Source: Okapia johnstoni
Lineage: Eukaryota > Chordata > Mammalia > Artiodactyla > Giraffidae
Reading direction: 5' to 3'
Assembly: GCA_024291935.2 (NCBI GenBank)
Contig: CM044309.1
Location: 32,946,001-33,010,000, forward strand
Length of the DNA: 64,000 nucleotides
Position numbers and translations under genes: made by a program. This document shows, piece by piece, positions 22,011 to 34,151 of this stretch. Positions within the stretch are counted from its first letter, which is position 1, and every line of letters begins with the position of its first letter. The notes under the pieces were generated by a model that did no database searches, was not told the origin of the DNA, and saw only the letters and a list, made by a program, of their open reading frames with translations.

Positions 22011-25000
22011 CTTTAAACCATACTTAATAAAAAAGTTTACTCAAATATGTCTAAATATGTAGATGTTATATGTTACTGCAAGAGGAAATAGTATGGGAAA
22101 ATTACATTTCCAAATGATTCTGAATGATCACACACGCACACATATCCATGACTTTTTTCCAAAGCCTAACCAAGAGCCTATAGTAGGCTGAGGTCCTAAA
22201 ATTAAATTATCTTAATAAGTGCAAAGGATTAGAATGAGATCTTCCAGTCAAACTGATTTAAACCCAAGGGCAGTCTGACAATGGATTCTATTCTTGCACT
22301 CAAAATTCAGACAATGTGTTTAAAAATCAAATAAAAATAGTGTTTAGAATCATATAGTCATTACCATGTAATCCACATCAGACATGGTTTTCCTTTCCAT
22401 AGATAATCAAGAGTTGGACATGTATTCTATTTTTGACCATATTTCTGATCCAGTTAAGGTGGTCATAATAGAGGAAAATTCAATTAATGCTTTTCAAGGC
22501 TTAGCCCTTTTTATTTAATGGATTATCGATGCTTGAGTAACAGCTGAATGAGGAAGGGGCCTTAGATACTAACCGTCCTAATGAGACGAAGGAAATACAT
22601 TCTATCAAATGTTCAAGTGTACCTATTCTTAGGTTTTATTCTAACTAATTCAGTAACATTAAAAATTAATCTTCTCCACTCTTTAGAAAAGTGAAAATTT
22701 TAGATGGGAGATTGGAGAAAAGATTTATGTACGTATTTGATTATTTAATTATTTATGTCTGTAGATGCTCCTACAGTTATGAATCAGTGCACACAGAGCT
22801 TGGAGCTTTGTGATAGTGAAGAAGGAGTCTGTAACGGGGTGCTGTAAAGCATAAGTATTACCCAGCATCTTTATGGTCAGCAGTTTCCTAGGGCAAAGGG
22901 AAGCCATTCTTCTAAGGGTGGGTACTGTATTTCACAGATTTTTGCTACAGCCAGTTTCATAATTTATTGCACTAGCTTTGTTCCTAACACGCCAAATATT
23001 TCCCACCCTCTTTGCTAAGCAACCCCCACAGACTGAGAAAGAAATAATCAAGGGACATACGTCTTTCCTTTGATTTCATCTGCTCCTCACCTGCCTGCTT
23101 CCCCAGCTCACCTCCTTTTTGAAGACCACTTACTGCTGACAGCTAACTGCCAGTATCCTTTATGACCTCAGGAGGACCCCATGGCAAAGCAGAAGGCTCT
23201 CAGAAGTACAGACAGGACTGAGAACCTAGCATATGGCCTTCACCTACTGAGCTCCAGAAAACCTCACATACACCATAATCACAGCTTAGCTCCCAGAGGT
23301 TCCATGATAGGACTTTATCCTTCCGAAAATCTTTTCAGGATTTAAGTGACTTTCTCACAGGCAAGTAAAGGAAATGACATGAAGGTAACCAACTGGGGAC
23401 TAGAAACCAGAAGTAGGTTTGGATTAGGAAGATTCTAGCCACCGACAGGAGCCAAACTCTGAATTCTCAACTGTTCTAAGAAAATGACGAAGAAAGAAAG
23501 GTCATCAAGATGAATGATTTGCGAGCATGAAGTAGGTGCTCTCTTTGTTGGCAGATAGACACTTGTGTCATCCTTTCTCCTTCTCCCTTCCTCCACGATC
23601 CTCTATAGGAGTGAAGACTGAGGAGGAAAAGGCAGAGATAGAGTGGCGAAGGGGCAGGCTCTGGGCTCCACACGAAAATGCTAAGGTTTCAGGTCTCCAG
23701 CAGTCAGCTTCCTGTGTTTCCGTCATCTTACTTCTCTATTTTCTATAAGGCTGAATGAACTGGAACGCTCTCTGGAGGACCTCTGCCTATTTCACAGGTT
23801 CTCTCTGTTAACAGAAAACCACTTCATCATCATCAAAGAAAGAAGTGGAAAAATGATTATGCTATGACTCTTCTTAATTTAAATGTTGTCAGTTTCTAGT
23901 GGGCACTGTAACACCTCCTCCAGTTGCCTCCCTGGATTTCATCTGCTTTCTTTGTAGTAGTTGCTGTTTCTCATCAGACCACGGGGAGATCATCCTCCAT
24001 ATTCATGATCCAAAGAAAAAAATAACTGATGGCCTATTTATAGCTGACAATTGTTGCCCTGTAGAAGAATGAGGAGGGAGGGTCTCTTAGGCCAAGGCCC
24101 TGCATCCAAGCAGGAGAGGACTGTGTGTCAGTGATTCCAAGGCGGTGTTGCTCCATCTCTAATTACCCTGATTCATCAGTTGTTAATTCTATCAGGAATT
24201 TTTGACAGAAAACCAACATATCAGAGACAAAACTGAAGGCATTAATTCTGGTCTTTTAAGCCTAAGAATATTAACATAGCAACCAATCTGATGGAGGGGA
24301 CCGCGCTGAGGGGGAGGGGATGACCACAGCTGCACAATTGCATGTTGTAATCACTGCTGTTATCTTCTGTGCTTTATATTCAACAGTTCTCTGATAGTTC
24401 TCTGTGCTGATCACTGCACATTGATTTGGAGAAAAAGAAATGAGTTTCTGAACACATAAGGCCTTTCTGGTATACTTAGAACAATTCACTTCCCTTTTTT
24501 TTCTTTTCTGATGCATTTTCTGACTTCAAAGATCACGTGACTCACTTATTTTTAACTTTTTTTTTTAAACATAATTTATCAGGCAGGACGTTGGATGGGG
24601 TAAAGCATGCAAAATAAAAATTAAATTGAATTAGAAATGAATTTCTTCTTAATAAGAGCCGCATTCAAAGGTTCACATTTAAATGTTCTGAGATGGTGTG
24701 CAAGATATTTATGTAAATCATCCTACTCAGACATCTGAAAGGTACATGAGGGCAGTGATTATGTTAAAAAGGCAGCACTTTGACTCCAACGTGAGGCTCT
24801 ATAGCTGGAAGCCTCAATGTTCTCCAACAAGAGATTCCAGGTTGTCGGCAGGCACTGCTGTCACTCATGCCCCCCTAGCATTTCTGTCCCTGGTTGCAGA
24901 CACGGGAAATGTATGCTTTAATGAGGGTGACTGGGGTGCTCACCGTCCATGGAGAGGGCCCGAGAGCAGGGAGCACCTGTCTTGGGGATGGCATCACATA

Positions 25001-25084
25001 CAGCCCGGCCCTCCGTCCAATATGACCGAGCTTAAAAAGAGCACCCTAAGTGCTGAATTCTCTCCTCTGAGATGATGAAAAGTA
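22011..25084. other. Longest repeat-poor block in the window
   Basis: About 3 kb in which I recognise no interspersed repeat. The interval 23.0-24.3 kb is of mixed composition with long non-repetitive runs. An open frame at 24698-25075 (125 codons) has no family resemblance. Candidate place for conserved non-coding elements, not shown here. Confidence 0.5.
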
Positions 25085-25300
25085 GCTTGCGTTGTTGAGT
25101 GCTAAGTGTGCCGGGCATAACGTCAGACACTTGACTTAAGAAGCTAATTTAATCCTGAAACAACCCTGAGAGGTAGGTTTTGATATTAGCCCCATTTTAG
25201 AGACGAGGAGCCTGAGGCTTAGGAAGGTAAAATTACTAACCCAAACTCCCTGGGCCAGAAAGAAGTAACAACTGAGATTCTAACTTATGCTCCTAACCAG
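25085..25300 (-). mobile_element. MIR SINE relic
   Basis: 'cctgagaggtaggttttgat', 'gccccattttagagacgagg' and 'cctgaggcttaggaaggtaa' are the reverse-complement MIR core. Confidence 0.75.
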
Positions 25301-26279
25301 GCATAACCATTACTGCTCTGGACCCTTCCCCTGGCTGTCTCCCAACGTGCTGCCATTGTGCTGAGCAGGAGTTCATGTCTCGAGAGATGACCCCAGAATC
25401 TGTTGTCAGACAACCTGCATTCACATACCTGCGCTGCCTCTGTCCAGTGCATGTCCAGGGTGTGGGGCTATTCCCGACCCCTTGCCAGTAGCACGGGGGA
25501 AATTAGATTTATTGCAAAGGACTGCTGTAAGAATTAAATTCCTTTTCCAATATGATAGGGGCTCAATTAATGGTTATTGAGTCTGATTCTTTAATTCTAT
25601 AAAGAAAAATATATTTGTATGTTTTATGTATCTTCCTTCTCATTACATAGCAACCAGGTACCATCTCAGTTCTTCTCTCATTGTAACTTGATAAAGCCTC
25701 AGTTTATCTCTGAGAACATAATTCTCCACTTTATTCTTATCTGTACGTGGAGAATCATACATTTGCCCAGGCATTGGTTTCCACATTTAGAGCTCACTTT
25801 CTCAGCAAAACATTCACACGTATGGCAGGAAGATGCAAGCTCTTGGCTCAGAGCCCCACAAAAGGAACTCAGTGACATGTTATTGAAGTGAATCTCAGGC
25901 TTGTCGGTGAACTCTGCCCAAGCTTGTATTTACACACACCCATTTCCTGACGTGACCTCTTTGACCACGCAGGGTTCCTGCTCTTGATTGTTTGCACCTC
26001 CTCCCAACTTACAGCCCACAGAACTTCACTGTCCCCACCTCAAGGTGGAGAAGGTTTTGCTAGCAGTGTAGCTGGGGTGAGAAGATAAGTTGCAATGGGT
26101 GACAGAGAGATCAAGAGCCAAGGAGCAAGAGGAGGAGCAGCATACAAGGATGACTTTGGCTTCCTGGAGATGATGAACTGGCTAAGCTGGGATGGAGTGA
26201 GGGGTGCCCATGTGCTGTGCGATAGAGGGATCATGAGAATACTCCTAGACTTTGTGACAAGGGAAAGATCTGCAAAGAA
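25301..26279. other. Stretch without confident assignment
   Basis: Mixed composition; no recent repeat, no exon recognised. The 87-codon frame at 26095-26358 is not convincing. Confidence 0.4.
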
Positions 26280-26575
26280 CTGTAGAACTCAGGACCTTTG
26301 CACAAGCTCTATGGAAATCCTTTCACTCCAGGCTATGCAGCCAGTGTCTTCTCCATAGGAGCCTTCTATGACTTCTTTATTGAAAGCAGTCATTATCACC
26401 CCCATGATACTGTGTCATCTTTGTAGCACCTTATCATGATCTGAAATTAAAGTGTTTATTAAGTTACTTGTTTTCTGATTTGTCTTCCTCTTCTAGAGGG
26501 CAAACTTCGTACTACTGCTTCCCCAATGCCTAGAATGACTCAGTGCATATTTATACAACGAATGAGTTTTACTAC
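26280..26575 (+). mobile_element. LINE-2 3' fragment
   Basis: 'caggacctttgcacaagctc', 'agcaccttatcatgatctga', 'ctagagggcaaacttcgtac' and 'cctagaatgactcagtgcat' follow the LINE-2 3' layout. Confidence 0.65.
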
Positions 26576-26644
26576 TGGCTTTTAATCTGCTTTAAAGCTA
26601 TTCATTTCCTTATTTTAGGAGATCTCCACTCAGATATTCCATTT

Positions 26645-27385
26645 TTATTCAAAACCAAGCCTCAAAATTGAGCTATAAATCCTCCTTTCAGTCACCCAAA
26701 GAGCCAAGATATGCTCTGTCTCACAGCTTTTGCTTGTTGTTCCCTGTGCCTGCAACCTCCTCACTTCTTTTCTTCCCACAGAAAATGCTCTGCCCTGAGG
26801 ATGGTTGTCTTTGATTTTCATCAGATTCAATGTTATTTCTCAGAAAGAGCTTCCCTAATCACCATGATCAACCAGTCTGTCATTATTTTCTGTCAGAACA
26901 ATCTGGATTCTTTTCTTTTTTCGAATTAGTTTCAGATGTACAACATAAAGAATCGATATATGTATATATTGTGAAATGATCCCAATAAGTCTGGTTAACA
27001 ATCATAACAGTCCAGTTACAAATTTTTTGTGACAAAAGGTGCAGACTTGCAGTTATAAAATAAATAAATCCTGGGGATGTAATGTACAACATGATAATTA
27101 TAGTTAATAATACTGTATTGGATATTTGAAAGTCCCTAAAAGAAATAAGTCTTAAAAGTTCTTATCACAAGAAAAAAATGGATTTCTTTTGTTTATTTTT
27201 GTTTCTTTTTAATTTAATTGCTTATTTATTTGTTTGTTTCTTATCTATGTCCCTCAATGGGCTTTAAGTTTCACCAGGGCAGAAACTGTGAATATTTCAT
27301 TTTATAATGCATGCTTAAAATATAGCACAATGCCTAGAACAGGGTGGGTACTAAGCCAATTGTTGAATGTATGAATAATCTTGTC
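26645..27385 (+). mobile_element. LINE-2 3' fragment split by an L1
   Basis: Left part has 'tgttccctgtgcctgcaacc' and 'gagcttccctaatcacc'; right part resumes with 'ttcaccagggcagaaactgt' and 'aatgcctagaacagggtggg', ending in 'ttgttgaatgtatgaat'. The gap is filled by an L1 (26915-27178). Confidence 0.7.
26915..27178 (-). mobile_element. L1 with 5' inversion
   Basis: The left segment (26915 to about 27040) is antisense L1 3' sequence ('gtttcagatgtacaacataa' to 'agttacaaattttttgtgac'). The right segment (about 27041-27178) is the adjacent upstream L1 sequence in the opposite direction ('ttgcagttataaaataaata' to 'agttcttatcacaag'). Near-matching direct repeats 'tggattctttt' (26904-26914) and 'tggatttctttt' (27179-27190) flank it. 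Confidence 0.82.
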
Positions 27386-27486
27386 TGTTCACTTTTGAAT
27401 TAGAAGGCAAATCTTACTTCCAAATTTACTAATACTTGAATCCCTTACCTCTTTTAATGTCTACATAGACTATTCCTTTGCAAAAA

Positions 27487-27604
27487 TGAGAAGTGAAGTC
27501 GCTCAGTCGTGTTCGACTCTTTGCGACCCCATGGACTGTAGCCTACCAGGCTCCTCAGTCCATGGAATTTTCCAGGCAAGAGTACTGGAGTGGGGTGCCA
27601 TTTA
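27487..27604 (-). mobile_element. Bov-tA SINE fragment
   Basis: 'gtgaagtcgctcagtcgtgt' to 'agtactggagtggggtgcca'; the tRNA-like head is missing. Confidence 0.92.
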
Positions 27605-28072
27605 AAGAACAAGTTAAAATTCTACTTTGTCTATGGAACTTCACTAAATTACTCCAGCCGCTGTCAACTTTCCCTTTGCCAGACTCATTGGTTTAATTTA
27701 TAAACTGGTGCTCAGGTCTGTAAGGGATAGAAAGATACATCGGATATGGTTCCTGACCTCAAAGAGGTTTAAATATTTATCACACACTTTTGGACTTCAG
27801 TGTAATGCATATGTGTCGAATGAATGAATAGATGAGCTTAATTATAGCTTTGTTGACCTCTTAAATCATTTTTCATGATACTGAACACAAAGACTCAGCT
27901 TCTTCCCGTAATTTTCTTAGAAAAGCTCAAGAAAGATCATACTTACAGAAGAATTGAGCAAGTGGCCTATTTGCAGTGAAGAATCGGTGCTGGGAAATAA
28001 AGTAGCTTTCTAGCATCTCCTAAGTCCTATTTATACCCTTTTAATTCATTATATTTAAATGAACTTCCTGAA
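27605..28072. other. Stretch without recognised features
   Basis: AT-rich; nothing identified. Confidence 0.4.
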
Positions 28073-28086
28073 AACCACACCCTCAT

Positions 28087-28232
28087 GTGCCAAATGCCAA
28101 GTCCCTTCAGTCGTGTCCAACTCTTTGCGATCGTGGACTCTAGCCCACCAGGCTCCTCTGTCCATGGGATTCTCCAGGCAAGAATACTGGAGTGGGTTGC
28201 CCACGCCCTCCTCCAGGGGATCTACCCCACCC
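28087..28232 (-). mobile_element. Bov-tA SINE, head-less, perfect target-site duplication
   Basis: From 'gtgccaaatgccaagtccct' to 'ggggatctaccccaccc'. Flanked by a perfect 14-bp direct repeat 'aaccacaccctcat' (28073-28086 and 28233-28246). Confidence 0.94.
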
Positions 28233-28523
28233 AACCACACCCTCATATTTAAATGTAAACTTGAAAACATTTTCCAAGCCAAAGGTAAATATTTTTAATT
28301 ATTAATAGTTTTCCTATGAAATGACTTCCTCTCATTAGTCTCTTAACCTTTTATCTGCCCCTGGTTTCTCAGGTCATATATGGTAGCACTGTATTTGTGC
28401 CCCACCAATTTGAAACCAAGTTTGAAATCAAATCCAGATTTTTTTCCCCTTGCTTCACCCATTACATCCAATCCTTGAAGAAAGTTTTCTGTCTGTAGTA
28501 TAAAAAAAACTAGCTAAAATGTG

Positions 28524-28735
28524 TATGTGCGCTCAGTTGTGTCCAACTCTTTGTGACCCCATGGACTGTAGCCCACCAGGCTCCTCTGTCCATGGAATTT
28601 TCCAGGCAAGAATATTGGAATGGGTTGCCATTTCCTCCTCCAGGAGATCCTCTCAACCCAAGGATCGAACCCTTGTCTCTTAGGTCTCCTGCATTGGCAG
28701 ATGGCTTCTTTACCACTAGCACCACCCAGGAAGCT
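28524..28735 (-). mobile_element. Bov-tA SINE, full length
   Basis: From 'gctcagttgtgtccaactct' to 'accacccaggaag'. Direct repeats 'ctaaaatgtg' flank it (28514-28523 and 28736-28745). Open frames on both strands are SINE artefacts. Confidence 0.94.
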
Positions 28736-28949
28736 CTAAAATGTGGGAAATGCAGTCAGTCTGTTGCCTACTTTGTCTATATGAAGCTCCCTCCAGGGGT
28801 AAATGACTTTTCTGTGCATTTGATTAATGGAGCGGTTGTTTCGGCAGCATCTTGTCATGATTGTTGGGCTACCAATTTTCTTTAACGTTTCTCAGGTTTT
28901 TTTTTCTTTCCAGTGTCACTTTTTTAAATCACTCTCAACTGCAGGCTGC

Positions 28950-29850
28950 TTAAATAACCTCTCATCCTAGTTTCTCTTCCTCCTTTCTGCCCTTCCCATC
29001 TCAGCCACAGTGATCAAATTCCAGATTAGTCCTCCTCACTAGCTCGTTGATTCAAACTTCCAAAGAACAGACCTTGAGAAGCTCATCATTAGTCCTCATC
29101 TCCTATAATGTCCTGGTGATATTTTCTACTTAACTAAAACCAACCCATTTGTTACCCTCTGCCGTCCACTCAGGGTTCATCTCTTCATTAAATGCTTCTT
29201 CAAGGCCTGTCAGTTCCCCCCACCAGGACAGCCTTAGTCAAAGCTGCTATCACATCTCTCCTCCACTTTGACAAGGCCTCCCTGATCCTCCTCCACCACC
29301 ACCTTCTGCAGAATAAACGTGAACAACTCTGCAAACTTACTTTCTGAGACATAAATCAGGTTATGTCATTCCCCTGCTGTAAGTGTGCTGGCTTCTTCCC
29401 CTTGCATCCAGGATAAAAGTTGGACTTCCCAGTCCTTCATCCCTTGCTCTGTAAATTCATTGTGGACACACTGGCCTGTTTGGCTCTCAACAATTCCCTT
29501 CTTAGGACCTGAACTTGCTCTTTCTTCCCCTTGAGGATGTTCTCTTTCATTGTATCAGCATGTGGCTTCCTGGGCCTCACAATCTCATATCAATTCCAGT
29601 GTCACCATCTCAGAGTGGCATTTTCCGTCCTCTTAGTTAAGCAACATCCCTCTTCTCCCTCTATGACGTCTCCTCTTCTGTTGTATCGTTAGCACCCATC
29701 TGTGTGTGAAATCATCACACTTCTTTGTGTATTGTCTACCTCTCCCCTCTTAGAAGGCAAACTGCCTATGGTCAGGTTGACTGTGAGTAGTATTCACCAT
29801 TGTTTGTCTAGTATCTAATACAGAATCTGGCACACAGCTGGCATGCCTTT
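28950..29850 (+). mobile_element. LINE-2 3' portion
   Basis: Pyrimidine-rich LINE-2 layout: 'aaatcaggttatgtcattcc', 'atccaggataaaagttggac', 'cttagaaggcaaactgccta', then 'cagaatctggcacacagctg' at the terminus. Diverged, no open frame. Confidence 0.68.
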
Positions 29851-29851
29851 C

Positions 29852-30095
29852 ATTCACTCAACAAAGGCTTATTTGGCAATGCCTATATGACAACCACTGT
29901 CCCAGGCTCTAGGATATAGCTGTGAATAAATTTGAAAAGTGCCTATTCTCAGAGGGTCTATGTAACATTTTGATGTGGCTAGTGCACACTGTCAAAAAAA
30001 AAAACAGTTAATAAACAACATGTACTATATCACGTGATGGGAAGTATTCTAAAGAAAATGAGTAGCAAAGGGAAGTAGGGAGTGTCTTAGGGAAC
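29852..30095 (-). mobile_element. LINE-2 3' portion, opposite orientation
   Basis: 'cattcactcaacaaaggctt', 'caaccactgtcccaggctct' and 'tagctgtgaataaatttg' are the reverse complement of a LINE-2 end, placed tail to tail with the preceding copy. Confidence 0.6.
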
Positions 30096-30304
30096 ATCTC
30101 CCACTCCAAAATAAATGGGGTGAATCACTCCTGCCTTTATTTCCATAGCACCTTAGATACAATTTTTTTCCCCACATTTATCACATTCATCCTAGTTACA
30201 TGTTCACATGACTTTCTTCATGTGAACTCATCTGATTGTGTGTTCTAAAGTTAGTGATGACATTACACCTATAATTCTTTAAGCCTGGCATATAGGAAGA
30301 CTCA

Positions 30305-30952
30305 ATTCAGACTTCATTTCAGTTGCCCAGTCATGTCCAACTCTTTGTGACCCTACAGACTGCAACACGCCAGGCTTCCCTGTCCATCACCAACTCCTGG
30401 AGCCTGCCCAAACTCATGTCCATCAAGTCAGTGATGCCATCCAACCATCTCATCCTCTGTCATCCCCTTCTCCTGCCTTCAATCTTTCCCAGCATCAGGG
30501 TCTTTTTTTCAGCTTCAACATCAGTCCTTCCAATGAATATTAGGGTTGATTTCCTTTAGGATTGACTAGTTTGATCTCCTTGCAGTCCAAGGGACTCTCA
30601 AGAGTCGTCTCCAACACCACAGTTCAAAAGCATCAATTCTTTGGTACTCAGCTTTCTTTATGATAACTCTCACATCCATACATGACACTGAAAAACACAT
30701 AGCTTTGATTATACAGACCTTTGTTGGCAAAGTAATGTCTCTGCTTTTAATAGACTATCTAGGTTGGTCATAAGCTTTTCTTCTAAGGAGCAAGTGTCTT
30801 TTAATTTCATGGCTGCAGCCACCATATGCAGTGATTTTGGAGCCCAAGAAAATAAAGTCTCTCACTGTTTCCATTATTTCCCCATCTATTTGCCATGAAG
30901 TGATGGGACCTGATGCCATGATCTTAGTTTTTTGAATGCTGAGTTTTAAGGG
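30305..30952 (-). mobile_element. BovB LINE 3' fragment with an internal deletion
   Basis: Reverse-complement BovB reaching to 'ttttttgaatgctgagtttt', deeper into ORF2 than most copies here. Around 30503-30508 the block that in other copies includes 'caatgagtcagctcttc' and 'ggtggccaaagtattgg' is missing. Short direct repeats 'agactca' flank it (30298-30304 and 30953-30959). Confidence 0.93.
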
Positions 30953-31204
30953 AGACTCATAAATGCAGTTATAAAAGAATTAAAGAATTACTGTTTATGT
31001 TTTCTTCTTTTACCCTCTAGAATATCTTCTATGTACAACTTCATGAAACAGCATCCCTAGGAGATCTGGAGAAAATATTTATGATATTCAAGCACACAGT
31101 CAGTGCCACATGTGCGGTCTCTGTGTTTCATTTACTGTCTCTGTGCTACATTTGCTGTCTCTATGCATCAGTGAATGGAAGGAAAACCTTATAACTGCTG
31201 TGTA

Positions 31205-31385
31205 TTTTTTTTTTCAGTTTTTTTTCCCATTTTCTTTTTTGTAATTAGTTTATTTTAATTGGAGGATAATTACTTTACAATATGATGATGGTTTTTGCCA
31301 TACATCAACCAACATGAATCAGCCACAGGTATACATCTGTCCCTTCATCCTGAACCCCCCTCCCACCTCCCTCAGCACCCTATTG
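31205..31385 (-). mobile_element. Ruminant L1 3' end
   Basis: Poly-T start, then 'attggaggataattacttta', 'ttttgccatacatcaacc' and 'tcctgaacccccctcccacc': antisense of the same L1 3' type as at 16650. Confidence 0.8.
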
Positions 31386-31501
31386 TTAAAGCATTTGCTT
31401 TAACGGATGGACAAAGGTCCGTCCTCCTTTCCTTCAGGCCATAGTGCTAGGGCTTATGCTCATTTACCCTTTATATGGCACAGACTAAATGTGTGCCCAT
31501 A

Positions 31502-31757
31502 TGGATTTCCCTGGTGGTCCAGGGGCTAAGAATCAGCGTGCCAATGCAAGGGACACAGGTTCGATCCCTGGTCTGGGAAGATTCCACATGCCACAGGGAA
31601 TCTTCTAAGCCATGCACTGCAACTACTGAGCCTGTGTGCCACAACTACTGAAGTCCCTGTGCTCTGCAACGAGAGAAGCCACCTCAATGAGAAGCCTGCA
31701 CAGTGAAGACTCAGTACAGCCAAAAATAAAGAAATAAAATTAAAAAATAAATAAATA
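31502..31757 (+). mobile_element. CHR-type artiodactyl SINE, full length
   Basis: Head 'tttccctggtggtccagggg', B-box 'aggttcgatccct', body with 'gcaactactgagcctgtgtg', and tail with repeated AAAT/AATA units. Flanked by 14-bp direct repeats with one mismatch (31488-31501 and 31758-31771). Confidence 0.88.
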
Positions 31758-31771
31758 AATGTGCGCCCATA

Positions 31772-34150
31772 AAGGAGATACATAATACATATCATGCGCT
31801 CATTTGGCTTCCTTTGTTGCAGAGAAAATGGTCACAGAGCAGAAACTGTGTATTTTGTACTTCTAATCTAGGTCCTTGGCATGCAGCCACGCATCAGGGA
31901 TAAGTCCAATTTTCCTGCAGAAATGTTGTGATGGATCTGAGGTCCTTCTTCAATGACATTACACTGCTTTCCTAGACAAGCAAAAGCAAACGTCTTTCTT
32001 TTTCTGTGCTTCCAGTGTATTTCAATATTAGAAGCGATCAAAGGCCTCGAGCCCTTTTTTATTTTTCAGGAATTAGTTCCCAGGTTGCATCTTTGATATG
32101 GCTAAGGAAACTATAGATAAAAAATAATGAAATCTGACTCTATATCCAATGAGGGATAATAAAAGGAAAATTGACTTTTCTCTAAGAATCTGAGTGGTTG
32201 CAAAGCACATCAGGAAAGCAAATGCTTCATTACCAGGTAAGCAGTTCATTTCATTATAAAGACTCCTCATATACCCCTATGAACAAGAGGAAAAAAACAG
32301 CCTATTTCTCTAGTAAAAGAATATAGTAGTCGCTATATGGTGTGGGATAGAGAAGAGGAAGAGATGATTTTGATGCATATTATACTGGATTTCAAAATAC
32401 ATGCGGTTTCCTGCTAGAAACTTAATTTCTAGCCTTGTCTCCAAGCAGTTTAGGCTGAGTTGTTACAGATTTCCTGTGTCCCTCTCTGATAAAATATTTA
32501 TAAAAATAGAAATGAGAAGAAAACACTTCTCAGCCAAAATATATCATATCATGTTTCAAGAGTCAGGTAAAGGATTAAAAGACTACACTGTTAGTTAAAT
32601 CTCTTCTACACATTCAGCTTTTATGCCCTTCAGACTATCTTCCTAATAGCGATTGGTGTGAAATATCAGAGACCCTCGGACTGAGCACCTATTTGTCAAG
32701 TGCAATCCAAGCATCTGGAGAAGATTTGTATTTTACAAAATAGCTAGGGGAAAATCAATGCAAGTATGCATGCAATGTATATGAAAAATAGTATGGAATT
32801 ATTTTTGTTTCAGGCCCTATAAATGAATGACCATTTCATAAAGCCTGGAAATGTGGGTCTTTCATGCCAGTCTGCCACTGGTATGGGAACCACTAATAAA
32901 TCCAACTAATCATCTTTTAGCTGGCTCATAGATGGGATCCCTAGGAATACTCAGCAAATAAAGTTTCCTTTATTCATCCATCTTTGACTAGCCATTCTAC
33001 ACAGTTCACATCTTGTTTGCTAGGCCTGTGAAAAGAAGTTCTGAATGGTGAACACTATTGTCAAGGATTTTCCATATATTTAGAGTTTTAATTATTACAG
33101 ATATTTGGTGAAAGAACTCAGATGTGGTCAATTATTCTGCTACTCTGTAGGTTAGAGAGGGATGCACACATGTAAAATAAAATTGCATCAACTCAGGTTG
33201 GGATGTTTTGACAGCAAGAGACAGCAAAAGGTTATGCTGGTATCACAAAGCAGTGAAGCATAACAAGTGATTTACGATGGCAGCAGAGGCGCAGACTGAA
33301 TCATAATGAATGGAGCAAGCTGGCTGTTAAAAATATAGAGTAGTTAATAAAACTGCATTTCATTAGATGAAAATTTGGGGGATCCTCTCTAATGGATCAT
33401 GGATAATGGTTCTAATAAAGTCAAGTGGATTTTTTAATTTTTATTTATAATACATGCTCTTTGATGGACCCTCCAGGTACATGTACAGTAGTCCAGCAGA
33501 ATTCAAGTATGTCAATTGTCAAGAGAATTCATGTCCATTTTTATCAGGAAAATCCTGATTTAACCGATGTGCTTCGTGTAATGCCATGAAGGACAACATT
33601 TTCTGAGTCTAAAGAAAGCAAAATTCCAGACACTTTCATTTCTTTATAAAACTCCTCTATTCTTAATCCTTAACTAAAAGACAGTTCAGTCAGTTCTCAG
33701 TTTTGACCTTAGAACAATACATCTTTTCCCTAAGCGTAAAGATAATTGAATGGCATCCAGGAGAATGGCAAATATATGTGATTTTCGCTATTTTAAAAAA
33801 ATTTATACAAGATACAGGAAAGGAGTATGTGGTGGATATGAAATGGGTTAGATCACATTGAGAGGATGTCATGGATGAAACAAAAAATAAATAAACAGAA
33901 TCTGTGATCAGCCTGTGGGGTAATAAAATTTTTTTTTAACATTATGTTCAGGAAGCATGAACTAATTTACAGAGGACAAAGAGTGATGGATCCTATTTTG
34001 GAAAATACGTTTATTTTTTAGTATGTGTTTTAAATTTTTTAGTGCAGCAGTTTCACTATTAGCCTACAAAACTAAAATCTCCCAGTTGTTGCAGCCCAAC
34101 ATTGCAACGTTAGGAATCAATAGGAATCGCCATTCTTCATCTTTTTTTAT
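31772..34150. other. Repeat-poor block
   Basis: About 2.4 kb with no repeat I can name. Several frames of 60-65 codons, none convincing. Second-largest repeat-poor interval in the window. Confidence 0.5.
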
Positions 34151-34151
34151 A

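Noticed and set aside
24698..25075. 125-codon frame in the repeat-poor block as an exon
   Set aside because: No family resemblance and no clear splice sites; kept only as part of an unassigned block.
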